Shown here: positions 44,397 through 52,610 of the stretch, one piece after another | How positions within the stretch are numbered: position 1 is the stretch's first letter | How the letters are laid out: the number at the start of each line of letters is the position of its first letter | NCBI GenBank assembly: GCA_020832105.1 | Contig: JAFIFH010000041.1 | Span: forward strand, 1 to 52,610 | Direction: 5' to 3' | Source: Idiomarina sp. | Lineage (GTDB): Bacteria > Pseudomonadota > Gammaproteobacteria > Enterobacterales > Alteromonadaceae | DNA length: 52,610 nucleotides | Program-made: the position numbers and the translations under genes | The notes under the pieces: generated by a model | What the model was told of the DNA's origin: nothing | Databases searched by the model: none | Seen by the model: only the letters and a program-made list of their open reading frames with translations

Positions 44397-46241
44397 CTAG
44401 ATAGACAACTTCGTGAGGCGTTTTTGACGGCCCCAGACAAAGTTAACAATCGCTCGCGTACCAATAATGGCCGTGAACATTGAAGTGACGATACCGATTG
44501 CCAGGGTCACCGCGAAGCCTTTGATTGGCCCCGTACCCACAGCAAACAGGATGATAGCCGCAATCAGCGTGGTGATGTTGCCATCCGCAATGGATGACAA
44601 TGCATTGTCATAACCATGCTTGATTGCCTGCTGCGGACTTCGCCCGTCTTTAAGTTCTTCACGAATACGCTCAAATATCAGCACATTCGCATCTACCGCC
44701 ATACCCACGGTCAGCAATATACCCGCCATACCTGGCATGGTCAGTGTGGCCCCTGGAATCATCGACATAATGCCAACGATCAGAATCAGGTTGGTAAACA
44801 ACGCCGCGTTAGCGACCAAACCAAATTTGCGGTAATAGATACCCATGAAGATCAGCACGAGGATGAAACCAGCGACAATGGCGGTTAAGCCGTCACGGAT
44901 ATTCTGTGCCCCAAGGCTTGGGCCGACAGTACGTTCTTCGACGATTTGAATAGGCGCAATCAAGGCACCGGCACGCAACAGCAGCGCAAGGTTTTGTGCG
45001 TCCTGCGGCGAACCTACACCAGTAATTCGGAAGCTCGAACCTAAGCGTGCCTGAATGGTTGCCTCAGAGACAATTTCTTCTACTCGCTCAAACTCTACCC
45101 GGCCGTCTTCGGTGGTTTCACCGGTGGCAATAAACTCGATAAATACCGTTGCCATTGGGTCACCAATGCGGTCACGGGTTGCCAGCGACATCATGTTACC
45201 ACCAGCCGAATCGAGCTGAATATTTACCTGTGGGCGATTGTTTTCGTCGAACCCAGAGTTCGCATTAACAATGTGGTCGCCGGTCAGAATAATGCGGTTT
45301 TCAACCAATTGCTGACCACCACCGCGTACATCATAAAGACGACTGCCAAAAGGCACCCGGCCTTGCAAGGCGTCACGTAAGTCGTTTTGAGTATCAACAA
45401 AACGGAATTCCAGGGTAGCCGTGGCACCCAGGATTTCTTTCGCCCGCGCAGTGTCCTGCACGCCTGGCAATTCGACGACAATGCGGTCCTGGCCCTGACG
45501 CTGAATCACCGGTTCCGCGACACCCAATTCATTCACCCGGTTACGTAGAATAGTGATGTTCTGGGAAATGGCATTGGCCTGGGTCTCAGTCTGAAACGCA
45601 TCGGTCATGCGCAGGCGTAATACCGAGTCCTGAGTGTCAATGGTATAACCTTGATAGGTGTTACGCAGGAAGCGTTCCGCCACCTGAGCATCATCGCCAC
45701 TGCGTAAAACGATCTCGATTTGCTCACCGCTTTCTTCCACACTGCGATAGCGAATGCCTTCTTCGCGTAAGCTCGAGCGCACTTCGGTGACCATCTGCTC
45801 ACGCATCTTGCTGAGCGCCTCATTCATGTCAACTTCCATCAGGAAGTGCACACCACCACGCAAATCTAAGCCCAGCTTCAGCGGTTCGCCACCAATACTA
45901 GCGAGCCACGCCGGCTGTGCAGGGGCAAGATTGAGCGCGATAATATAATCACGGCCAAGCGCACTGTTGAGGATGTCCTGTGCGGCAAGCTGCTCGTCAT
46001 CAGACTGCAGGCGCACCAGAATCAGGCCATCTTCCATGCTCAGGCCAATGGGCTCGATGCCATTGGATTGCAAAGCACGCTCAACCTGACTCAGGGTTGA
46101 TGTATTGATTTCACCACTACGTTGCGCTGAGATCTGAATGGCAGGATCTTCGCCATACAGGTTTGGCAGCGCGTAGAGTGCCCCTACGGCGATCACGATG
46201 ATCACCATAAGGTATTTCCACAATGGGTATTTATTTAACAC
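44397..46241 (-). CDS. secD: Protein translocase subunit SecD
   Basis: The large partner of SecF (614 aa), with six membrane helices and a big periplasmic domain (P1) after TM1. Motifs: PLKLGLDLRGGVHFLMEVDM, RVNELGVAEPVIQRQGQDRI, the P1 head region GRVEFERVEEIVSEATIQARLGSSF-type stretch, and MAGILLTVGMAVDANVLIFERI with the functional Asp/Arg. Length is normal. It lies 24 bases downstream of yajC. Confidence 0.97.
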   Translation of the reverse strand: MLNKYPLWKYLMVIIVIAVGALYALPNLYGEDPAIQISAQRSGEINTSTLSQVERALQSNGIEPIGLSMEDGLILVRLQSDDEQLAAQDILNSALGRDYIIALNLAPAQPAWLASIGGEPLKLGLDLRGGVHFLMEVDMNEALSKMREQMVTEVRSSLREEGIRYRSVEESGEQIEIVLRSGDDAQVAERFLRNTYQGYTIDTQDSVLRLRMTDAFQTETQANAISQNITILRNRVNELGVAEPVIQRQGQDRIVVELPGVQDTARAKEILGATATLEFRFVDTQNDLRDALQGRVPFGSRLYDVRGGGQQLVENRIILTGDHIVNANSGFDENNRPQVNIQLDSAGGNMMSLATRDRIGDPMATVFIEFIATGETTEDGRVEFERVEEIVSEATIQARLGSSFRITGVGSPQDAQNLALLLRAGALIAPIQIVEERTVGPSLGAQNIRDGLTAIVAGFILVLIFMGIYYRKFGLVANAALFTNLILIVGIMSMIPGATLTMPGMAGILLTVGMAVDANVLIFERIREELKDGRSPQQAIKHGYDNALSSIADGNITTLIAAIILFAVGTGPIKGFAVTLAIGIVTSMFTAIIGTRAIVNFVWGRQKRLTKLSI

Positions 46242-46265
46242 GAGTTAGTCCTTCCGGGCCCGGCG

Positions 46266-46604
46266 TTACAAAGTTTTAATGGTACCTTTAGGCAACACAG
46301 TCGCTACTGAGCCCTTTTGTACAGTCATCTCTACATTTTCAGCCACTTCAATGACGATAAAATCGTTGTCGTCTGCGACCTTACTGATGCGTCCAACCAG
46401 ACCGCCCTGGGTCAGAATCTCATCGCCTTTTGCGAGTGAAGACACCAGGCTTTTATGCTCTTTAACGCGTTTTGCTTGCGGACGATAAATCATGAAGTAA
46501 AAAATCAAACCAAATACAGCTAGCATTAAAATCAATGAGAAAGTTCCACCCTCTCCCTGACCTGCCGGCGCTGACGCATGTGCAGAAGCGATTAAAAAGT
46601 CCAT
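46266..46604 (-). CDS. yajC: Preprotein translocase subunit YajC
   Basis: A 112-aa single-pass membrane protein that accompanies SecDF. The helix is at about residues 22-43 (SLILMLAVFGLIFYFMIYRP), followed by the family motif RPQAKRVKEHKSLVSSLAKGDEI and VGRISKV. It begins the operon. tgt and queA, which precede it in E. coli, are not upstream here. Confidence 0.96.
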   Translation of the reverse strand: MDFLIASAHASAPAGQGEGGTFSLILMLAVFGLIFYFMIYRPQAKRVKEHKSLVSSLAKGDEILTQGGLVGRISKVADDNDFIVIEVAENVEMTVQKGSVATVLPKGTIKTL

Positions 46605-46757
46605 ACCATTTCCTCTTATAAAGTGTTGTGTCTTGCCAGGTGAACTCCCTTGTTATTGGGCTTACCCTGGTCGTTAACAAGTAAAAAAACTGTGTTTGTA
46701 GCAAAAACATTATAAATAGCGCCGCATTCTACCTAAAAGCGAGGCAGATCTAAACGG

Positions 46758-48332
46758 TCATTGATCAAGCCCTATCGCACGCAAGCGTCGTCTGAGCCCA
46801 ATTTGTGACACCTCAAGCTGCTCCATCATCACTTCCAAATCGCCATCACAGGCCTCATAAGCCTCGCGCAGCTCACTCTCACTAAAATCAGAGGTGTTGC
46901 GCAGCGACGGGTGACGGTCGATCAACTGATACACGGACGCGCGTGAAATGCCGAGCTCTTCTGCTGTGGCCTGCAGTTCGTAGCGATGGGAACGTAACAC
47001 CTGCGCCAGCTCTTCGCGAGTTATCTGGCTCGGCCGGCGTTTATTTAACGGGGCGGGCTCCGGGGCTGACTGCGCTCGCGGGGCGTCCTGCTGCCCCTCT
47101 ATCATGCGCGCCAGCTGCGGATCTAACTGTAAACGCTCGCCTTGCTCGAAATCAATCAACAGTTGTCGTGCGACATTGCGTAGCTGGCGAACATTACCAG
47201 GCCAGCTTGCGCGCAACAATTGGCTCATGAGTGCGTTCGTTAGCACCGGCGTGGCTGGGTTAAATGGGAACTTATGGTCACCATGGGCTTTCTTCCACTG
47301 ATTTTGCATAAACCAGGCAAGCAAGCCGGGGATATCTTCACGCCGCTGCGCCAGGGGAGGAAGGAATATCTGATAGCTACTTAAGCGGTGTAATAATGGT
47401 TGTTTAAAAGACCCCTCGCCGTCTTGTTCAAGGTCCGCGTCGGTGGCTGCAATGATCCGAACGTCCACCGACGTCGCCTCGGTTGCGCCCACCGGAACCA
47501 CTTCATGGTTTTCCAGTGCGCGTAATAACATGGCCTGGACATCCTGCGATGCTTCACCGATTTCATCGAGGAATAAAGTACCCCCATTTGCTGCCTGAAA
47601 GTAGCCTTTACGGTCATCTGTCGCACCGGTAAAAGCGCCTTTGACCGAGCCAAACAATTCTGACACCGCCAGCGACGGCTGCAAAGCGGCAATGTTCACC
47701 GCAATAAAGGGTTTACCGTAACGACTGGACTGGCGATTCAATGCCTGGGCGATTAACTCTTTACCGCTACCTGTGGCGCCACGAATCAGCACCGGTTCTT
47801 CAGCAGGCGCAACTTTAATCACTCGTTCACGCACTTTATGCATGGCATCACTGATGCCCACCAGGCCAAGATCGTCGTGCACCAGCCCCGGCGACGGCAT
47901 GCAGCAAAGCAATAGCATGACGTGATCGCCCAGCCACAGTTCAACCCCCTGTTGCAGCTGGGCCTGGGTAATATGAACGCGCTCGTCAAGGCTTTCGCCA
48001 TTGACCATCACCGGTGCAGAGTAATGCTGGCGGTGCAAAATCAGGTCAAGCTTACCAATTTTTTCCAGCCGCATCGCTTTGCGGCTAACCTGAGGTACAC
48101 CAAGGCCACGCCCAATACTGCTACCCAATGGATGGAATTCAGGCCAGTGGCGATTAATATCCTGTTCTTTAAACTGCATGAGGCCATCTAGACTTGCAAA
48201 TTCACCGAGCCGATTCGGGTCTGGGTGACAAGCAATAATGGCCACCGGCAGTTCAACACGACGGCTGTCCTGACATAACGGCGACTGATTGTTGGGGTAC
48301 AGCTGGGTAGGCTCATCGTACTGATTACTCAC
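46758..48332 (-). CDS. Sigma-54-dependent activator with N-terminal FHA-like domain
   Basis: An enhancer-binding protein of 524 aa. Residues 60-145 resemble an FHA domain (SIGRGLGVPQVSRKAMRLE, then VMVNGESL and ELWLGDHVMLL), a phosphothreonine-binding fold, so it may be switched by Ser/Thr phosphorylation rather than by a receiver. The AAA+ domain has Walker A GATGSGKEL (185-193), the sigma-54 contact loop GAFTGA (232-237) and Walker B GGTLFLDEIGE (250-260). The C-terminus holds a Fis-type helix-turn-helix (LQATAEELGISRASVYQLI) and then a second, shorter HTH-like segment (LEVMMEQLEVSQIGLRRRL). The start is GTG with a strong AAGGAGG site. Targets are unknown. Confidence 0.88.
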   Translation of the reverse strand: MSNQYDEPTQLYPNNQSPLCQDSRRVELPVAIIACHPDPNRLGEFASLDGLMQFKEQDINRHWPEFHPLGSSIGRGLGVPQVSRKAMRLEKIGKLDLILHRQHYSAPVMVNGESLDERVHITQAQLQQGVELWLGDHVMLLLCCMPSPGLVHDDLGLVGISDAMHKVRERVIKVAPAEEPVLIRGATGSGKELIAQALNRQSSRYGKPFIAVNIAALQPSLAVSELFGSVKGAFTGATDDRKGYFQAANGGTLFLDEIGEASQDVQAMLLRALENHEVVPVGATEATSVDVRIIAATDADLEQDGEGSFKQPLLHRLSSYQIFLPPLAQRREDIPGLLAWFMQNQWKKAHGDHKFPFNPATPVLTNALMSQLLRASWPGNVRQLRNVARQLLIDFEQGERLQLDPQLARMIEGQQDAPRAQSAPEPAPLNKRRPSQITREELAQVLRSHRYELQATAEELGISRASVYQLIDRHPSLRNTSDFSESELREAYEACDGDLEVMMEQLEVSQIGLRRRLRAIGLDQ

Positions 48333-48472
48333 CGTGGCCTCCTTAGACAGGGAATGAGGTTGCTTTTGTTATTCGCTTATTTGCCCATACTAATAACTAA
48401 AAGCGTTTTAAACCAGACATAATGCTGGCACACTCTTCAGTTAGTTAGTTTTCGTACAGGGTTCAGCCACTT

Positions 48473-49090
48473 ATGCTCGACTGGTTCTATATTACTGACC
48501 TTCTTGGCGTCGCCGTATTTGCCGCTTCAGGCACCCTGCAGGCCTTTCGCAAACACATGGATGGGTTCGGCGTGGTGGTGCTGGCTTCGTTAACCGCCAT
48601 TGGTGGTGGTACGACCCGCGATCTGATCCTCGACGAGCCCGTATTCTGGCTGCATGACCCCATTTATTTTATGGTGATCCTGGCTGCCGCATTAGCCACG
48701 ATCATCTGGCTGCGGTTCAAAGCCTATATTCCGGTAAACCGCTTACTCTTTGCTGACGCCTTGGGCATTGCGTTTTTCACGGTACTCGGCGCGGAAAAAG
48801 CACTGAATGTGGGCGTGAGTGGATTTACCGCCGTCATTTTAGGCACCATGACTGCGGTTTTCGGTGGCATGCTGCGCGACGTGGTCGCCCGCGAGGTGCC
48901 ATTGGTGCTTAAAAGTGAACTTTACGCCACCACCTGTATCGCCGGCGCGACTTTTTACGTGCTTTTACAGCCCTTTAGCGCCAACCTGGCGATGGCGGTT
49001 GCACTGGTCACCACATTTAGCTTACGTATGCTTGCACTGCGCTACCACTGGTCATTACCCGTGTTTAGCGACAATCAGGACAAACACTAA
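48473..49090 (+). CDS. TRIC-type cation channel family protein (YadS/YicG-like)
   Basis: A 205-aa inner-membrane protein with about seven hydrophobic helices and internal duplication: the glycine motif appears as TAIGGGTTRDLIL near residue 45 and AVFGGMLRDVVAREVP near 130. This is the UPF0126/TRIC fold, which forms trimeric cation channels in characterised members; some bacterial relatives are linked to glycine transport. It is 2 bases upstream of the CrbS-like gene, so they are co-transcribed. Confidence 0.9.
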   Translation: MLDWFYITDLLGVAVFAASGTLQAFRKHMDGFGVVVLASLTAIGGGTTRDLILDEPVFWLHDPIYFMVILAAALATIIWLRFKAYIPVNRLLFADALGIAFFTVLGAEKALNVGVSGFTAVILGTMTAVFGGMLRDVVAREVPLVLKSELYATTCIAGATFYVLLQPFSANLAMAVALVTTFSLRMLALRYHWSLPVFSDNQDKH

Positions 49091-49092
49091 CC

Positions 49093-52000
49093 ATGTTAGG
49101 GGTTGGGAGCGTACTGCTCGTTGCCAGCCTCTACCTGGCTTTGCTCTTTACTATCGCTTCTCGCGGTGAAGGCAGAGTAAAAGCCGGTCCCCGACCACTA
49201 CGCTACACCCTCGCCCTCGGTGTGCACTGCACCACCTGGGCCTTTTATGGCACCATTACCCAAGCTGCGTACTACGGCTGGTGGTTTGCCCCAACTTACG
49301 CCGGCGCAATTCTAATTTTTCTTTTTGCGCATCAAATCCAGCTACGCATGTTGCGGGTCATCAAACGCCATAACCTGACTTCGATTGCCGACTTTATTGC
49401 CACTCGGTATGGCAAATCACAGCTTCTCGCTGGCTGGATAGCGATCATCGCTCTGCTTGCGTTAATTCCCTATATCGCGTTGCAGCTGCGCGCGGTCACC
49501 GCTAGTTTCGCCACCGTGACCGGGTTTGATGCCTCGGCCTTGCCCTGGTTTAACGACGTTTCCACCTTAGTGGCACTGGCGATGATGGGCTTCGCAATTC
49601 TCTTTGGTGCGCGCCGGTTGAGCTTGTCGGAGCAACATTCAGGGCTGATGGATGCGATAGCATTCGAGTCGATTGTCAAACTAGGGGCGTTTTTGCTAGT
49701 CGGGCTCTACGTTTGCTACGCCATGTTTGACGGCATCAGCGACCTGTTCGTGCAGGCTGCACAAAATACAACCACCCAACAAATGCTCTCCGGTGTACCT
49801 GGCGGTGGCTATATTTTTGTGACCCATATGCTGCTTGGTGCCCTGTCGATGTTCGTACTACCGCGCCAGTTTCAGGTCACTTTTATAGAAAACACCCACG
49901 AGCAGGAGCTGCGCACTGCACGCTGGGGGTTCCCCTTATACTTGCTGGCAATCAACTTTTTTATTCTGCCCATTGCGCTCGCTGGTGGTTTACTGGTGCC
50001 CGAGGCTAGCGGCACGGACACCTTTATGCTGGCCCTGCCAATTGCCACCGACAACACGCTGATTACCCTCACCGCCTTTATTGGTGGCCTCAGTGCCGCC
50101 ACCAGCATGGTGATTATGGCCACCCTTGCGCTCAGTATTATGATTGCAAACGATCTGATCACACCGCTTTGGTTACGACGCCATCGCAAGCGCAGCACTG
50201 GGCTGGCCACCCAGCACAACCAGATTCCGCTCACTGCAAACCGTATTCTCACCATTCGCCGCTCTACCATTATCGCGATTATCGCCCTGGCGTGGGGCTA
50301 TCATCAGCTCACCGAGGCGGGCTTACCGCTGGTCAGTAATGGGGTCATCGCCATGGCGCTGTTGATCCAACTGGCACCACCGATGCTCGGCGCCATTCTC
50401 TGGTCTCGGGGGACCTTAGCCGGTGCGCTGGCAGGTCTTGGCGTGGGCAGTTTGAGTTGGGGTTACTGGCTTTTATGGCCTTCGGTCAGCCTGGCGAGTC
50501 CGTCCCTTGATATCGCGGTGGAGATGCAATTAAGCCAGGGTATCTGGTTAAGTTTGCTGCTTAATCTGGGGGTCTACCTTGGTGTCTCTTTATTTACCTC
50601 TGCAACAGCAGGTGTGCAGAGCAAGATCTCAGGCGACCGCGACTATTTCACCACCACGCCGAACCTGAATGAAATGAGTTGGGCGCGGTTACGTGCCCTA
50701 CTGGCCCACTTTGTTGGTAAATCTGATGTGCTGGCGTTAGAGCAACGCCTGCAAACACCGCTATTTACCGAGCCTGGTGACCATGCGGTCCCACCCACGC
50801 TGGTGGCAAAAGTTGAGCGTGAACTGGCCGGTGCCATTGGCAGTGCCGCCAGCCGCCTGGTGCTGGATAGTCTTGAACAACAACCTGACGTGTCAATTAA
50901 CCAGGTGGTTAACTGGGCCACGGAGGCGTCACGCCTGTACAAGTTCAACCGAGAACTGCTTCAGGCATCGGTGGAGAACATCCCTCAGGGCATTAGCGTC
51001 ATCGACGACAATATGCGCCTGGTGGCCTGGAATCGTCGTTATCTGCAGATGTTTGATTATCCGGCGCAGACTATCCGTGCGGGTATGCCGGTGGAGGAAT
51101 TGTTGCGCTACAACGCCAGGCGTGGGCTGTTTGGCGACAAGACCGATAACTCGCTGGAAGATGAAGTGCAAAAACGGTTAGGGTATCTGCGCCAGGGCAG
51201 CGCGTATCGCTACCAGCGCGCTCACGGCGAGCGCATGATTGAACTGCAGGGTAACCCGATGCCTGAGGGCGGCTTTGTGACCACCTATACCGACATCACT
51301 GACCTGGTTGCAGCACAGCGCGAGCTGCGTAAGATTAACCTTGAACTTGAGCAACGGGTGGCGCAGCGCACGGAAGACCTGTCCGCCGCTAAACAAGCCG
51401 CTGAGCAGGCCCATGCCAGTAAAACCCGCTTCTTCGCTGCCGCCAGTCACGATTTAATGCAACCCTTTAACGCCGCAACCTTGCTATGCGACATGTTGTT
51501 ACAACGCTTGCATGACGGGGACCGAGAGATTGTCACCCAGGTTCAGCAGTCATTGCGCAATGCTGAAGAGCTCCTGCGGATGCTGCTGGAAATCACCAAA
51601 CTCGACGCCCAGTCCATGCATACACGCAAGTCCTCGGTGGCCGTGGACGACGTGTTTCAAAATCTACGCAGTACGTTCGCGGTGGTGGCAGCGGACAAAG
51701 GGCTTAACTTCAAAGTGGTTGCCAGCAATGCAGTGGTCCATACGGACCGTAAATTGCTGCAACGGATCCTGCAAAACCTGCTGTCCAACGCGATGCGGTA
51801 TACCAGTGCTGGTAAGGTATTGATCGGGGTGCGCCGCAGCGGCGAGTGTATCGATATTCAGGTACATGATACCGGGCCTGGTATCCCACAGGACAAAATT
51901 GCGATTATTTTTGATGAGTTCCAACAGCTGGAACAACATACCGATAACCCAGGGCTGGGCCTCGGCCTGGCGATTGTTGATCGGATGGCAAAGCTGCTTG

Positions 52001-52506
52001 AACTGCCCGTGTCAATTCAGTCGAAAGTGGGTCAGGGCACCTGTTTTAGTGTGCGCTTGCCATTGGTGGAATATCGGCAACGGCGAATCGTAGCACCGCC
52101 ACTACCCACTCGCACCTTGAATGAACGCTTTCTGGCTAATGTCCATGTGTTAGCCGTGGATAACGATAGCCAGGTGCTGGCAGCGCTCAGTGGCATCCTC
52201 AGTCAATGGGGCGCCCAGGTGAGTACCTTAAGTAGTTTAGCGGAGGTCGCGCAATTACAGGGCGAGATAGCAGTGATGGTGGTGGATTATCATTTGGATC
52301 ACGGTGAAACCGGGGTTCAGGTAATCCGTGCAGTCCGTCAATTATATAACCGGAACATTCCGGCGATTGTGAATTCGGCAGACAATACCGAATCGGTGCG
52401 CGAGGACGTAGCCGCTGAAAACCTTCATTTTATTCCCAAGCCACTAAAAGTGGCGGCCCTGCAACGCTTATTGAAACGCCTGTTAAGCACTCAGGCGTCA
52501 AGCTGA
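49093..52506 (+). CDS. crbS: CrbS/MxtR-type solute symporter-sensor histidine kinase hybrid
   Basis: A 1137-aa membrane kinase. Domains: an SLC5 sodium/solute symporter-like part of about 13 helices (residues 1-510), a STAC-type linker domain (about 530-630), a PAS domain (640-740, ASVENIPQGISVIDDNMRLV), a coiled coil, the kinase core with His786 in FFAAASHDLMQPFNAATLL, N- and G-boxes (LSNAMRYTSAG, HDTGPGIP, GLGLGLAIVD), and a C-terminal receiver with Asp1065 in VMVVDYHLDHGE. This order and length match CrbS of Vibrio and MxtR of Pseudomonas, which control the acetate switch (acs) via a LuxR-type regulator. Such a regulator lies convergently next to it. Control of acetate use is inferred from family and context. 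Confidence 0.88.
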   Translation: MLGVGSVLLVASLYLALLFTIASRGEGRVKAGPRPLRYTLALGVHCTTWAFYGTITQAAYYGWWFAPTYAGAILIFLFAHQIQLRMLRVIKRHNLTSIADFIATRYGKSQLLAGWIAIIALLALIPYIALQLRAVTASFATVTGFDASALPWFNDVSTLVALAMMGFAILFGARRLSLSEQHSGLMDAIAFESIVKLGAFLLVGLYVCYAMFDGISDLFVQAAQNTTTQQMLSGVPGGGYIFVTHMLLGALSMFVLPRQFQVTFIENTHEQELRTARWGFPLYLLAINFFILPIALAGGLLVPEASGTDTFMLALPIATDNTLITLTAFIGGLSAATSMVIMATLALSIMIANDLITPLWLRRHRKRSTGLATQHNQIPLTANRILTIRRSTIIAIIALAWGYHQLTEAGLPLVSNGVIAMALLIQLAPPMLGAILWSRGTLAGALAGLGVGSLSWGYWLLWPSVSLASPSLDIAVEMQLSQGIWLSLLLNLGVYLGVSLFTSATAGVQSKISGDRDYFTTTPNLNEMSWARLRALLAHFVGKSDVLALEQRLQTPLFTEPGDHAVPPTLVAKVERELAGAIGSAASRLVLDSLEQQPDVSINQVVNWATEASRLYKFNRELLQASVENIPQGISVIDDNMRLVAWNRRYLQMFDYPAQTIRAGMPVEELLRYNARRGLFGDKTDNSLEDEVQKRLGYLRQGSAYRYQRAHGERMIELQGNPMPEGGFVTTYTDITDLVAAQRELRKINLELEQRVAQRTEDLSAAKQAAEQAHASKTRFFAAASHDLMQPFNAATLLCDMLLQRLHDGDREIVTQVQQSLRNAEELLRMLLEITKLDAQSMHTRKSSVAVDDVFQNLRSTFAVVAADKGLNFKVVASNAVVHTDRKLLQRILQNLLSNAMRYTSAGKVLIGVRRSGECIDIQVHDTGPGIPQDKIAIIFDEFQQLEQHTDNPGLGLGLAIVDRMAKLLELPVSIQSKVGQGTCFSVRLPLVEYRQRRIVAPPLPTRTLNERFLANVHVLAVDNDSQVLAALSGILSQWGAQVSTLSSLAEVAQLQGEIAVMVVDYHLDHGETGVQVIRAVRQLYNRNIPAIVNSADNTESVREDVAAENLHFIPKPLKVAALQRLLKRLLSTQASS

Positions 52507-52610
52507 TTATCCACATCCTCTGAACCGAGCATCTGGCGGAACATGATACCCGCCTGGGTGCGATTATACACATCAAGCTTACGCAAAATAGCCGACACAT
52601 GCTGTTTGAT
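52491..52610 (-). CDS. LuxR-type response regulator, C-terminal fragment (CrbR/ErdR-like)
   Basis: Only the last 39 codons are in the window. They read IKQHVSAILRKLDVYNRTQA followed by GIMFRQML, the recognition helix of a GerE/LuxR DNA-binding domain. The 3' end overlaps that of the CrbS-like gene by 16 bases in convergent orientation. It is the probable partner regulator. The receiver domain lies outside the window. Confidence 0.8.
   Translation of the reverse strand: MKQHVSAILRKLDVYNRTQAGIMFRQMLGSEDVDNQLDA

Overview
The window is chromosomal DNA from a gammaproteobacterium. Gene order around ubiH/gcv/6S RNA, secDF-yajC and xseB-ispA-dxs, a PomAB-type sodium stator and a CrbS-type acetate-switch kinase together suggest a marine, flagellated member of the Alteromonadales, possibly Idiomarinaceae; that taxon is inferred, not proven. 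It holds no rRNA, tRNA or CRISPR array. Most of it is housekeeping DNA of moderately high GC. The exception is a visibly AT-richer accessory block at about 4.4-7.2 kb.

Layout. 1-4.1 kb: the N-terminus of an RsbQ-like hydrolase, two translationally coupled membrane proteins of unknown function, and a chemotaxis receptor. 4.4-7.2 kb: a cassette array without an integrase (CALIN). It has four minus-strand gene cassettes, each followed by a recognisable attC site, and next to it a decayed YoeB-type toxin carrying an 8-bp tandem repeat. 7.5-12.2 kb: the glycine cleavage operon gcvT-gcvH-gcvP with a divergent LysR gene. 13.1-17.6 kb: ygfB, pepP, ubiH and ubiI on the minus strand. 17.8-23.2 kb: zapA, 6S RNA, fau, rpiA and serA, with a minus-strand amidohydrolase and a PH-domain membrane protein inserted between 6S RNA and fau.

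23.3-31.0 kb: phoB-phoR with a Pho box, an orphan sensor kinase, rdgC, an HDOD protein, an SrmB-type helicase and a VanZ-like protein. 31.0-40.1 kb: thiI, pomA-pomB, xseB-ispA-dxs and ribH-nusB-thiL-pgpA. 40.2-43.3 kb: an exported GNAT-like protein coupled to a PlsC-like acyltransferase, a DUF3014 protein and yaaA. 43.4-46.6 kb: yajC-secD-secF. 46.8-52.6 kb: an FHA/sigma-54 activator, a TRIC-type channel, a CrbS-like transporter-kinase and the end of its probable LuxR-type partner.

How the genes work together. Gcv proteins, SerA and Fau meet in one-carbon and serine/glycine metabolism. Dxs, IspA, UbiH and UbiI supply isoprenoid precursors and make ubiquinone. Dxs and ThiL/ThiI also touch thiamine supply and use. 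The most unusual part is the cassette array. One cassette encodes a protein with an R-x4-H motif typical of HEPN ribonucleases, and the other three encode proteins with predicted membrane segments. None of the four has a function I recognise.
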